From NCBI GenBank assembly GCA_041608535.1, contig JBFISM010000105.1, positions 1-12,975 of the forward strand: a DNA stretch of 12,975 nt. The letters run 5' to 3'. This document shows, piece by piece, positions 7,121-12,975 of this stretch (position 1 is its first letter; each line of letters opens with the position of its first letter). This stretch comes from JBFISM01 sp041608535 (GTDB lineage: Bacteria; Actinomycetota; Acidimicrobiia; Spongiisociales; UBA5794). The translations under genes and the position numbers were made by a program. The notes beneath the pieces are model-generated. The model searched no databases and had not been told where the DNA came from. It saw only the letters and a program-made list of their open reading frames with translations.

Positions 7121-7791
7121 ACCAGCTCTTCAGTGCGAACTCCGGCGTACGCCGGAGCGCCGTACACGATGTCGGCGCGACTCGACATCACGGATCCGAT
7201 GACGAGTGCCGTGAGGATCCCCTCGCCGACCCCGATGAGCACGTGAGTGCCGAGCATCGCAGCGAGCAGCACGCCCAGCGCCACATCGGCGGTGCCACCC
7301 ATTGCGAACTGAATGACGAAGCCCAGTGCGGCAAGCGGTACGGACAAGAAAGCGGCGACACCGGCAGCCAGCCCCACACTCTTGGCCCGTTTCGGGAGGA
7401 CGTGGAGGAGCACCCGGTAGAACGCATAGCCGCCGACGGCTCCGAGCAGGCCCATGTTGACGATGGTCAGACCAAGGGCGGTGAGACCACCGTCGGCGAA
7501 GAACATGCCTTGCACCACGAGCACGACCGATATGACGAGCAGCCCGGCCCAGGGCCCGACGAGAACGGCAGCCAGGACGCCGCCGAGCAGATGTCCGCTC
7601 ATTCCTGCAGCGACCGGAAAGTTGACCATCTGGGCGGCAAAGACGAATGCTGCGACCAACCCGGCGAGAGGAACCTGACGCTCGCTCAGATAGCGGCCCG
7701 TTTGCCGCACCGCCGCACCGACGCCGCCGGCGGCGACGACGCCGAAGCCGGCCGAGGTCGCTCCGTTGATGAAGCCGTCGGGAATGTGCAT
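7117..7791 (-). CDS. cbiM: Energy-coupling factor ABC transporter permease CbiM/NikM (metal-binding S component)
   Basis: 224-residue integral membrane protein, the substrate-specific component for Co2+ or Ni2+. ATG 7791 gives the exact N-terminus MHIPDGF. Met1 and His2 are metal ligands in this family, so the start is certain even though the frame is open for 79 more codons upstream. A third ligand of the family, His67, is present at exactly that position (GMSGHLLGG). Six or seven hydrophobic helices follow the usual pattern. Nickel and cobalt members share these ligands, so they do not decide the metal. The Nur-like regulator upstream and its operators favour nickel. It is the first gene of the transporter run, 94 bases after the regulator gene, with the operator region in between. 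Confidence 0.95.
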   Translation of the reverse strand: MHIPDGFINGATSAGFGVVAAGGVGAAVRQTGRYLSERQVPLAGLVAAFVFAAQMVNFPVAAGMSGHLLGGVLAAVLVGPWAGLLVISVVLVVQGMFFADGGLTALGLTIVNMGLLGAVGGYAFYRVLLHVLPKRAKSVGLAAGVAAFLSVPLAALGFVIQFAMGGTADVALGVLLAAMLGTHVLIGVGEGILTALVIGSVMSSRADIVYGAPAYAGVRTEELV

Positions 7792-7808
7792 CGCCGTCTC
7801 GCACCCTG

Positions 7809-7825
7809 CTGCAAATGATTCGCAA
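7809..7825 (-). promoter_or_regulatory. Fur/Nur-type operator B in front of cbiM
   Basis: On the plus strand it reads CTGCAA-ATGAT-TCGCAA, close to the Nur box form TTGCAA-N5-TTGCAA described for Streptomyces. The same bases contain a 15-base inverted repeat (7810-7824) with one mismatched pair, the general 7-1-7 form of Fur-family boxes. It lies 18-34 bases before the cbiM start and would cover the transcription start predicted from the -10 box at 7828-7833. Confidence 0.62.
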
Positions 7826-7827
7826 TA

Positions 7828-7833
7828 ACAATA
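7828..7833 (-). promoter_or_regulatory. -10 box of the cbiM operon
   Basis: On the minus strand this is TATTGT, a TAnnnT -10 box. The -35 region would fall inside operator A and the start point inside operator B, so a bound repressor would block RNA polymerase. No strong -35 consensus is visible, so the exact box is uncertain. Confidence 0.4.
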
Positions 7834-7842
7834 CTCGTCTAG

Positions 7843-7859
7843 TTGCGACCGAGTCGCAA
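7843..7859 (-). promoter_or_regulatory. Fur/Nur-type operator A in front of cbiM
   Basis: TTGCGA-CCGAG-TCGCAA is a perfect inverted repeat with 6-base arms and a 5-base spacer, the architecture of the Streptomyces Nur box. It lies 52-68 bases before the cbiM start. Its centre is 34 bases from that of operator B, roughly three helical turns, so two repressor dimers could bind on nearly the same face. Confidence 0.68.
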
Positions 7860-7885
7860 TACGACGTGGGTGGCGACGGCTCCGG

Positions 7886-8317
7886 TCACCGGTCGGCGCA
7901 GGCGGCGCACAGCCCGGACAGCGCGACGTGGGTGGGATCGGGAACGAAGCCGGTCCGGTCGGTGATGGCAGCGAAGAACGAGGCCAGCTCGGACTCCGGC
8001 ACCGCCAGAGTCGCTCCGCACGCAGCACAGACGAGATGCTGGTGGGGAGCTTCGTCTGCCAAGTGGTAGACCAGCGCCCCGTGGCCCATGTGGGTGTGCT
8101 GAATCAATCCGCTCTCTTCGAGCGTCTCCAGCGTGCGATACACCGTCGATTGGTTGACGGTTGCTCCCCCGGCCGCAGCGGTGCGCTCCATTATGTCGGC
8201 AGCGGTGAGGTGCTCCCCATACGAGCCGGCGAGGATGCGGCAGACGGTGCGACGCGCTTGGGTGATGCGAAGCCCTTCATCACGCAGCGCCTGCACCATG
8301 CGTTCGGCCGTATCCAT
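7886..8317 (-). CDS. Fur family metal-dependent transcriptional repressor, Nur-like
   Basis: 143 residues. The N-terminal winged helix holds RITQARRTVCRIL (17-29) and NQSTVYRTLETLEESG (55-70), the Fur recognition helix. The C-terminal half is the dimerisation and metal domain. Cys97-x2-Cys100 and Cys137-x2-Cys140 are the structural zinc site. His74, His76 (HTHMGHG) and His130 match the three-histidine site of Streptomyces Nur with a constant offset of 4, as I recall that protein. His36 and the HQH pair 92/94 match most of Nur's second, nickel-specific site, with one histidine replaced (Ala90). Nur, Zur and PerR types are alternatives, but the operators and the transporter next door favour a nickel sensor. 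A degenerate copy of the operator lies in its own promoter, so autoregulation is likely. The gene is transcribed toward cbiM, 94 bases away. Confidence 0.92.
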   Translation of the reverse strand: MDTAERMVQALRDEGLRITQARRTVCRILAGSYGEHLTAADIMERTAAAGGATVNQSTVYRTLETLEESGLIQHTHMGHGALVYHLADEAPHQHLVCAACGATLAVPESELASFFAAITDRTGFVPDPTHVALSGLCAACADR

Positions 8318-8330
8318 CTTCTCAAGCTAG

Positions 8331-8347
8331 TTGCGCAGTATCAGCAC
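8331..8347 (-). promoter_or_regulatory. Weak Nur-type operator C with overlapping -10 of the fur gene
   Basis: On the plus strand it reads TTGC-N9-GCAC, the same TTGC-N9-GCA(A) frame as operators A and B with degenerate inner bases. It also shares the 9-mer CTAGTTGCG (8327-8335) with operator A (7839-7847). On the minus strand, a TGATACT -10 box (8337-8343) overlaps it. It lies 14-30 bases before the fur start at 8317, a fitting place for autorepression. Confidence 0.42.
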
Positions 8348-8364
8348 CGCCGCATCGAGGTACC

Positions 8365-9294
8365 TCAGGCTGCCGCGTCGGGCGGGGCGACGATGGCGGC
8401 GATCTGCCGGCGTGCCTGTGCGCCTTCGGGCGTGGGAGCCAGCGGCCAAGTGTGTTGCTCGCTCTCCCCCACCACGAGCTGTACCTCGGTTCCCGCGGCC
8501 GCTGCCTGTCGAGCGAGCGCTTCGATGCTGGGGCGAAGCAGCTCGGAGGTTCCCACGAACACGAACAACTGCGGCAACCCCGAGAGGTCCCCGAAGAGGG
8601 GCGACACCGTCGGGTGGGAAGCGCCGAGGTCACCTGCGTAGACCCGGCCCGCCGAGCGGACGTGCGCCACGGTCAACAGCAGGTCGCTCGACTCGAGATG
8701 GGACACGTCGTGTGCCAGTGTAAGGTCGACACCCGGTGACAGCAGCACTGCGCACGGTGGCATGACCTCGCCCTCGTCACGCAATATGCCCATGAGGGCG
8801 AGGGCGAGACCGCCCCCAGCCGACGTACCGACCGGAACCACGTTCCTTGCTCCGTAGCGGATTGCCATTGCGGTGTATGCCCGCTGCGTCACGTCGAGTG
8901 CGGTCCTTGCATCGTGCTCGGGGGCCCGCGGGTACAGGAGCATCGCGAAATCGCATCCTGCCGCCCGAGCTATCTTCCGCATTGCGCTCCAGTCGGTACC
9001 AAATGGTCCGAACATGTAGCCGCCTCCATGCAGGTAGAGCAGCACGCGTTGCGCCGCCGGCTCACCCTTTCGGGTCATCAGGAAGAAGTCGAACCCGCCG
9101 ACATCGACCTGCGGTGTCCTCCACCCCCATCGCACCGTCCAGGGCGGTCGACGCCGATCGGTCAGCCGCAGCCGGCGCAGGGCTCTGGCGAACTCGACCT
9201 CATCCCCCTCGAGCATGGCGAGGTCCTGCAACCGCCGCTTCACCCCGATCGCCTGTACGAGCCGGCTGGCGACGCGAGAACGTATCGATGTCAT
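8365..9294 (-). CDS. Alpha/beta hydrolase, hormone-sensitive-lipase (family IV) type esterase
   Basis: 309 residues. The oxyanion motif HGGG is at 89-92 and the nucleophile elbow GTSAGGG at 156-162, with Ser158. His281 (EQHTWP) is the likely catalytic histidine. The acid is probably Glu251 in VGTSELL, a position where many relatives have Asp. Family members hydrolyse short- to medium-chain esters; the substrate is not predictable here. There is no signal peptide, so it is cytoplasmic. The first 60 residues form a basic, helical cap region typical of the family. ATG 9294 has no ribosome-binding site, but a TAGGTT -10 box ends 6 bases before it, so the message is probably leaderless. It lies upstream of the fur gene on the same strand, 47 bases apart, with a separate candidate promoter for fur in between; no functional link is evident. 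Confidence 0.9.
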   Translation of the reverse strand: MTSIRSRVASRLVQAIGVKRRLQDLAMLEGDEVEFARALRRLRLTDRRRPPWTVRWGWRTPQVDVGGFDFFLMTRKGEPAAQRVLLYLHGGGYMFGPFGTDWSAMRKIARAAGCDFAMLLYPRAPEHDARTALDVTQRAYTAMAIRYGARNVVPVGTSAGGGLALALMGILRDEGEVMPPCAVLLSPGVDLTLAHDVSHLESSDLLLTVAHVRSAGRVYAGDLGASHPTVSPLFGDLSGLPQLFVFVGTSELLRPSIEALARQAAAAGTEVQLVVGESEQHTWPLAPTPEGAQARRQIAAIVAPPDAAA

Positions 9295-9300
9295 CCGGGC

Positions 9301-9306
9301 AACCTA
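9301..9306 (-). promoter_or_regulatory. -10 box of the esterase gene, leaderless arrangement
   Basis: The minus strand reads TAGGTT (TAnnnT), then six bases, then the ATG at 9294. This spacing puts the transcription start on the start codon. No Shine-Dalgarno sequence is seen in the gap. Confidence 0.45.
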
Positions 9307-9381
9307 CCGCCACCGATGCGGACCCGGAGCCCATCGAGACGTGAGGGCCTCGGCTCGTGACCGGATGCGCGGCGGTCGATC

Positions 9382-9407
9382 GGGACCCCGACCAAGCGCA
9401 GGGTCCC
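9382..9407 (-). terminator. Inverted repeat after the propeller gene, possible terminator
   Basis: Perfect 7-base arms GGGACCC (9382-9388) and GGGTCCC (9401-9407) enclose a 12-base loop, about 40 bases past the stop of the propeller gene at 9446. There is no U tract, so it would be a non-canonical terminator of the sort common in high-GC actinobacteria. The rest of the gap 9295-9445 shows nothing else except the esterase promoter. Confidence 0.35.
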
Positions 9408-9445
9408 TCCGTCGGATCGGGGCTCGAGACCGCGGCGAGTGCAGG

Positions 9446-10438
9446 CTACGGAGTCGGCTGGCCCGGCACCCCGGTGGCGACACCGACGAGTCCCGGCCGT
9501 GGCGATGCACCGAATTCTGCCTGCGACAGGAAACCGAAGTTGACCCCGTACAGAGTCCTGCGTGTGTCGGGCGTCGTCCCGAACGCAACGCTCGAGACGT
9601 CGAGCACACCGGGATCCCCGGCACCGGCAGAGGCGACAGGAACCACCGTTCCATCGGGAAGTGCACGAGCGATCGCAAACTGGCCGATCACCGCGGCGAA
9701 GATCGAGCCATCGGCGGCCGCAGCTATGCCGTCGACCGCGAACAAGGCCGGATCGGCGGCGAAGACCGACACCGCGCCGGCGCTCCCGTCTCGGTTGATC
9801 GGAATTGCCACGATGTGGGCCTGTTCGGTCACCGCCACGTAGACGGTGCGTCCGACAACGGCAAGACCATTGGCGCCGATGGGACCGATACCGAGCGATC
9901 CGTCACCGAGCATGAGCGCATCCTCAGCCCACAGCTCGAAACCCCGTCGGCCCTGTTTCCACACACCGCCCAGGGCGGTATCGGTGACGTACAGGGTGCC
10001 ACGGTCATCGAAACCCACGCTGTTGGGGAACACGATGTTCTGGCTACCCGGCAACCGGGCCGCCGCACCGGTGGCGCCGTCGAATCTCCACACCCCATGC
10101 GCGCCCGGTCCGTTGGGCGAAGCCACCGCGCCATAGATGTCGCCGCTCCGATCGGCGGCAAGACCAATCAGACCGATGTCGCCGGCGGCGGCGTTGATGC
10201 CCGGGACGGTGCTGAACACTGCCGGGCCTGCGGCACCGGGAGCGATCTTCCACAGCTCACCGGCCGGTGAGTTCGACACGAAGATGTTCCCGGCGTTGTC
10301 CACCGCGACGCCCTCGGTGAACTCGGTCCACTCATAGAGCACTTCTGTGTGGCCCGCCGCACCTGCCAGCGGTGCCGGCGCCACGACGAGGCCAACTGCG
10401 AACAACAACCCAAGCGAGCGTGGGAGCAACCGACGCAT
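9446..10438 (-). CDS. Secreted beta-propeller protein (SMP-30/NHL-like, ScyD/ScyE-like)
   Basis: 330 residues. An N-terminal Sec signal peptide is clear: MRRLLPRSLG, a hydrophobic core LLFAVGLVV, and a likely cleavage after an Ala-rich stretch at about residue 27-29. The rest is built of repeated blade-like units such as GVAVDNAGNIFVSN, GLAADRSGDIYGA, SVGFDDRGTLYVTD, GLAVVGRTVYVAV and GIAAAADGSIFAA. This is the pattern of six-bladed SMP-30/NHL propellers. Such proteins bind ligands or act as lactonases. I do not see a clear metal site, so the activity is unassigned. ATG 10438 is chosen over a TTG two codons upstream because an AAGGGA ribosome-binding site sits 6-7 bases before the ATG. It has its own TAGGGT -10 box and is divergent from the amidohydrolase gene, 111 bases apart. 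Confidence 0.85.
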   Translation of the reverse strand: MRRLLPRSLGLLFAVGLVVAPAPLAGAAGHTEVLYEWTEFTEGVAVDNAGNIFVSNSPAGELWKIAPGAAGPAVFSTVPGINAAAGDIGLIGLAADRSGDIYGAVASPNGPGAHGVWRFDGATGAAARLPGSQNIVFPNSVGFDDRGTLYVTDTALGGVWKQGRRGFELWAEDALMLGDGSLGIGPIGANGLAVVGRTVYVAVTEQAHIVAIPINRDGSAGAVSVFAADPALFAVDGIAAAADGSIFAAVIGQFAIARALPDGTVVPVASAGAGDPGVLDVSSVAFGTTPDTRRTLYGVNFGFLSQAEFGASPRPGLVGVATGVPGQPTP

Positions 10439-10468
10439 GCCCAATCCCTTCTTCGACGGTCGGCCTTG

Positions 10469-10474
10469 ACCCTA
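10469..10474 (-). promoter_or_regulatory. -10 box of the propeller gene
   Basis: The minus strand reads TAGGGT (TAnnnT), about 30 bases before the ATG at 10438, leaving a short leader that contains the AAGGGA ribosome-binding site. A weak -35-like TTCGTC (10493-10498) is 18 bases upstream. The divergent gap 10439-10549 shows no clear promoter for the plus-strand gene. Confidence 0.38.
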
Positions 10475-10549
10475 CCGCATGGAGTCCCACTCGACGAAGC
10501 CTCCACGGAAGCGACCCCGGAGGTGACCGTCCGCGGCGACAATGACGAC

Positions 10550-11368
10550 ATGGACGGACCGGTCATCGATGTGTGGATGCAGCATCCGACGTCTCGCCAT
10601 TTGCGCCACGAGATGTTCGCCTCGTTGCGGCGATGGATGGGCGATGCGCTACCGCGCGAGCCGGTCCCGCTCGAAGCGACGATCGCCACCATGGACGAGA
10701 GCGGAGTCTCGGTCGGACTGACCACTGCGTGGTATGGCCCGGAAGGCGACCTGATCAGCCACGAAGAGGTTGCAGGCTATACGGAGCGGTATCCAGAGCG
10801 TCTCCGCGGTGTCGCCGGCGCCGATCTCCGCCGGCCGATGGAGGCGGTGCGTGAGCTGCGTCGCTGCGTGGAGATGGGGTTCGTTGCATTGCGGATCGTG
10901 CCCTGGTTGTGGGGGCTGCCGCCGGCGGACCGGCTCTACTACCCACTGTACGCAGCATGTGTGGATCTGGGCATCCCGTTCTGCACCCAGGTCGGACACA
11001 CCGGCCCGCTGCGCCCCTCGGAGACGGGCCGGCCGATCCCCTACATCGACCAGGTGGCGAACGACTTCCCCGAGCTGGTCATCGTGTGCGGCCACATCGG
11101 GTACCCATGGACGACCGAGATGATCGCCGTGGCCGACAAGCATCACAACGTGTACATCGACACATCCGCCTACTCCGCCAACCGCTATCCACCTGAACTG
11201 CTCGAGTACATGCGTGGTCGCGGCAAGACCAAGGTCATGTTCGGGTCCAACTATCCGATGTTGACGCCGGCTCGGGCACTCGCCTCTCTATCCCAACTCC
11301 AACTCAACGACGAGGTCGAAGGCCTGTTCCTCGGCGGCAACGCCCGGCGAATATTCCGCATCGACTGA
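10550..11368 (+). CDS. Amidohydrolase-2 family protein with altered metal site
   Basis: 272-residue TIM-barrel protein of the amidohydrolase-2 (ACMSD-like) family. The opening VIDVWMQHP (5-13) aligns with the family's DxHxH motif, but Trp9 and Gln11 stand where the two metal-binding histidines belong. His150 (QVGHTG) and His182 (CGHIGYPW) are kept. At the end of the barrel, FGSNYPM (231-237) has Asn234 in place of the usual Asp. The ending FLGGNARRIFRID is typical of the family. Relatives hydrolyse or decarboxylate cyclic or aromatic carboxylates. With three of the usual ligands changed, a metal-free or different reaction, or a non-enzymatic role, is possible. I recall a subgroup of Actinomycetota amidohydrolases with the same signature. 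ATG 10550 fits the conserved opening, though no good ribosome-binding site precedes it; GTG 10523 is an alternative. It converges on the glycosyltransferase gene. Confidence 0.87.
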   Translation: MDGPVIDVWMQHPTSRHLRHEMFASLRRWMGDALPREPVPLEATIATMDESGVSVGLTTAWYGPEGDLISHEEVAGYTERYPERLRGVAGADLRRPMEAVRELRRCVEMGFVALRIVPWLWGLPPADRLYYPLYAACVDLGIPFCTQVGHTGPLRPSETGRPIPYIDQVANDFPELVIVCGHIGYPWTTEMIAVADKHHNVYIDTSAYSANRYPPELLEYMRGRGKTKVMFGSNYPMLTPARALASLSQLQLNDEVEGLFLGGNARRIFRID

Positions 11369-11424
11369 CCGAGGGCGCTGCGGAGCGGTACAAGAAGTCG
11401 GCCCGCCGGGTTCCAAACCTGCGT

Positions 11425-12474
11425 CTAGCGCAGCAAAGGGAGCAGACGGCGACGCACGATCGCATACGAGAAGTGCTCGAGACAGATTTGGTAGTTCCGC
11501 TGCACAGCGGCGTCTCGGCGACCCGGGTCATCGAGCCAGCCGGCAACCGAGTTCACGGTCGCCCGTGTGATCGCACCATCGATCTCTATCACCTCGAGTC
11601 CGGTCGGAGCTATGTCGGCGACGTACACGGGATAGCGGTTCACGAGTAGCGGACGGCCGTAGTAGATGGCCTCGAGCAGGGCATTGCCAAAACCCTCGAT
11701 GCTCGACGGATACGTGACGAGGTCGGCAGCGGCGTAGGCATCGGCCAGTGCAGGCTGCCCTCGCCCACCGACCGCAGCGACCCGGTAGTCGACACCCAGC
11801 TCGGCCGCTCGCTGTACGAGGTTCATCGCATACTGACCGCCTTCGTCGAGACCGGGATGGGTGACGACGACTTTCACCGGTCGATCTGCCAGCTGCGCAG
11901 CGAGCTCCAAGCTCAACTCGATCGACTTGCGCGGAATGAGCCTCGTTGCCTGCAGGAGCACCGTGTCATCGTCCCGCAGTCCGGCGTAGCGCCGAAATGA
12001 TTCGCCATCCCCACGATGCGGGGGGGTCTCGAAATCCATCACATTGGGGAGCACCGAAGATTCGATTCCCTTTTTGTCCCTGAGCGCCTGCTGGGCGAGC
12101 GAGTTGATGACGACGTGGTCGACGCTTCGTGCGATCGGCGGGAAGGCGCTCTCGAGTAGCTCGCCAACACCATTCGGATAGAAGCGCTCCCGTTCCCAAG
12201 CGAAGTCGTGGTGGTGTGCGATCATCCGCACACCCGCTCCAGCCAGCCCGGTCAGGGCTACGCCGAGCGGCAACTGCAGCGGAATGGACACTGCGTTCTG
12301 CGGAACCAGAAGCTCCACCGACTCCGCAGCGACGTAGTGCTCGATCGCCGCTTGGACTACCGATGCCTTCCGTGCAATCTCATCGAGCACTCCTCCAGCC
12401 GTCTTCTCCACTCCGAAGCATGCTTGTTGGATCGCGTGGTTCTCGGCGCTATCGAAGCGCGCGGCGCGGCGGAT
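11425..12474 (-). CDS. GT4-type glycosyltransferase, N-terminal part missing
   Basis: About 349 recognisable residues of a GT-B fold family 4 glycosyltransferase, transferring a sugar from a nucleotide donor. The C-terminal donor-binding domain is complete: QATRLIPRKS, then DLVTYPSSIEGFGNALLEA with the E-x7-E pair (Glu codons ending at 11695 and 11671), then YYGRPLLVNRYPVY. The N-terminal domain holds MIAHHHDFAWERERF and VINSLAQQALRD. The first Rossmann strand and glycine loop, normally about 80-100 residues, are absent. Reading upstream, recognisable sequence stops near RRAARFDS. The frame stays open to 12627, but that part is the antisense of a LacI-family gene, not glycosyltransferase. The gene is therefore broken at about 12474, either truly or by a wrong join. 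No start codon or ribosome-binding site can be assigned. Acceptor unknown. Confidence 0.85.
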   Translation of the reverse strand: MRRAARFDSAENHAIQQACFGVEKTAGGVLDEIARKASVVQAAIEHYVAAESVELLVPQNAVSIPLQLPLGVALTGLAGAGVRMIAHHHDFAWERERFYPNGVGELLESAFPPIARSVDHVVINSLAQQALRDKKGIESSVLPNVMDFETPPHRGDGESFRRYAGLRDDDTVLLQATRLIPRKSIELSLELAAQLADRPVKVVVTHPGLDEGGQYAMNLVQRAAELGVDYRVAAVGGRGQPALADAYAAADLVTYPSSIEGFGNALLEAIYYGRPLLVNRYPVYVADIAPTGLEVIEIDGAITRATVNSVAGWLDDPGRRDAAVQRNYQICLEHFSYAIVRRRLLPLLR

Positions 12475-12485
12475 CAGGTATACCC
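12455..12485. other. Head-to-head junction of two 5'-truncated genes
   Basis: The glycosyltransferase (minus) loses its homologous sequence at about 12474 and the LacI-family gene (plus) starts abruptly at about 12476, in mid-protein. There is no promoter, start codon or spacer between them. The junction lies in a GC-only run (GCGCGCGGCGCGGCGG, 12457-12472) that could supply microhomology. Natural inversion, recombination, or a chimeric read or assembly join would all produce this picture. The exact base cannot be fixed by eye. Confidence 0.7.
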
Positions 12486-12975
12486 CCAACCTCGCGGCCC
12501 GCCGCCTCAAGAAACCGGATTCGCGGCTGCACTCGATCGGACTGATCCTGGACACCGCGAGCCAGCGCTTCTCTGACCCATTCTTCGGCGAGCTGCTCAC
12601 GGCGCTCGTGGACGAGGCCGCAGCCAATGGGTACGAGCTCCAGCTGTCGGCGCCTTTGGCGGACGAAGACCCGGTGGCCTCCTATGAGCGTGCGATTCGA
12701 GCCAGGCGCGTCGACGGATTCGTGTTGTTGAGAACGGCCATCGACGATTCCCGGGTCCGGCATCTGGCCGGCAGCGGGCTGCCGTTTGTCACCTTCGGCG
12801 AATCGGATCACAGTGCGGATCACCCCACCGTGACCGACTCGGCAGACTGCCTCCAACCGGCGATCGATCATCTGGTCGCCCTGGGACATCGGCGCATCGG
12901 CTGTCTGGCTGAGCCGTTGCAATACGCACTCGCCGCCACCCGGCACCGGTCGTTCATCGAGGCCCTCGAGACGCA
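12476..12975 (+). CDS. LacI-family transcriptional regulator, partial (helix-turn-helix missing, cut by window end)
   Basis: The frame beginning near 12476 reads RYTPNLAARRLKKPDSRLH, the hinge helix and linker that follow the DNA-binding domain in LacI regulators. Then comes the periplasmic-binding-protein-like sensor domain: SIGLILD, FSDPFFGELLTALVDEAAANGYELQL, RRVDGFVLL, LPFVTFGES and AIDHLVALGHRRIGCL. About 165 residues are visible and the frame is open at the window end. The roughly 45 residues of helix-turn-helix expected before the hinge are absent in all three plus-strand frames upstream, where the antisense glycosyltransferase lies instead. As it stands it could not bind DNA. LacI regulators of this type control sugar use, which might connect with genes beyond the window. 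Confidence 0.85.

Noticed and set aside
7069..7818. Plus-strand open frame of 249 codons opposite cbiM
   Set aside because: Antisense of cbiM, rich in His, Glu and Gln in the way usual for reversed membrane-protein codons.
7792..7885. Cobalamin or nickel/cobalt riboswitch in front of cbiM
   Set aside because: The gap is only 94 bases, too short for a cobalamin riboswitch, and shows none of its conserved boxes. Protein operators explain the palindromes better.
7882..7892. Short palindrome CCGGTcACCGG at the end of the fur gene
   Set aside because: Five-base arms with a one-base centre cannot form a useful hairpin and there is no T tract; likely chance in GC-rich sequence.
9215..10270. Plus-strand open frame of 351 codons over the propeller gene
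   Set aside because: It spans two unrelated minus-strand genes and their gap and has low-complexity, charge-rich composition; it is a shadow frame.
12475..12627. Extension of the glycosyltransferase to an ATG at 12627
   Set aside because: These 51 codons are the exact antisense of the LacI sensor domain and hinge and look like no glycosyltransferase N-terminus.

Overview
The window is high-GC, gene-dense DNA with the style of an actinobacterium: GTG and TTG starts, 4-base ATGA and GTGA gene overlaps, TAnnnT -10 boxes, some placed right in front of apparently leaderless genes, a Nur-like Fur protein, and an ECF sigma/S8/CHAT gene set of a kind seen in Actinomycetota. A class such as Acidimicrobiia is possible, but I cannot settle it from sequence alone.

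Layout. (1) 31-4870, plus strand: an ECF-type sigma factor, a small beta-rich protein of unknown function overlapping it by 4 bases, a cytoplasmic S8 (subtilisin-like) protease with an intact Asp-His-Ser triad, and a TPR-CHAT protein (caspase-like protease with an intact His-Cys dyad) whose start lies inside the end of the S8 gene. This is the best candidate for a little-described system: two intracellular proteases of different catalytic type, physically coupled and placed behind a dedicated sigma factor. (2) 4944-5249, plus: a small antibiotic-biosynthesis-monooxygenase (ABM) fold protein with its own promoter. (3) 8317 down to 5277, minus: a Fur-family repressor of Nur type followed by a complete group I ECF metal transporter (cbiM, PDGLE/cbiN-like, cbiQ, cbiO), the last four tightly packed. 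Two TTGC-N9-GCAA type operators lie in front of cbiM and a weaker one in front of the fur gene, so the region reads as an autoregulated nickel (or cobalt) uptake operon. (4) 9294-8365, minus: an HSL-type alpha/beta hydrolase, probably leaderless. (5) 10438-9446, minus: a secreted beta-propeller protein, divergent from (6) 10550-11368, plus: an amidohydrolase-2 family protein lacking the usual HxH metal motif and the C-terminal Asp. (7) 11425 to about 12474, minus: a GT4-type glycosyltransferase missing its N-terminal part, and from about 12476 to the window end, plus: a LacI-family regulator missing its DNA-binding helix-turn-helix. The two 5'-truncated genes meet head to head with no intergenic space, which marks either an inversion breakpoint or an assembly/amplification chimera.

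No tRNA, rRNA, CRISPR array, insertion sequence or integrase was seen. No stretch longer than 300 bases lacks a gene; the longest gaps are about 150 bases (9295-9445) and 111 bases (10439-10549).
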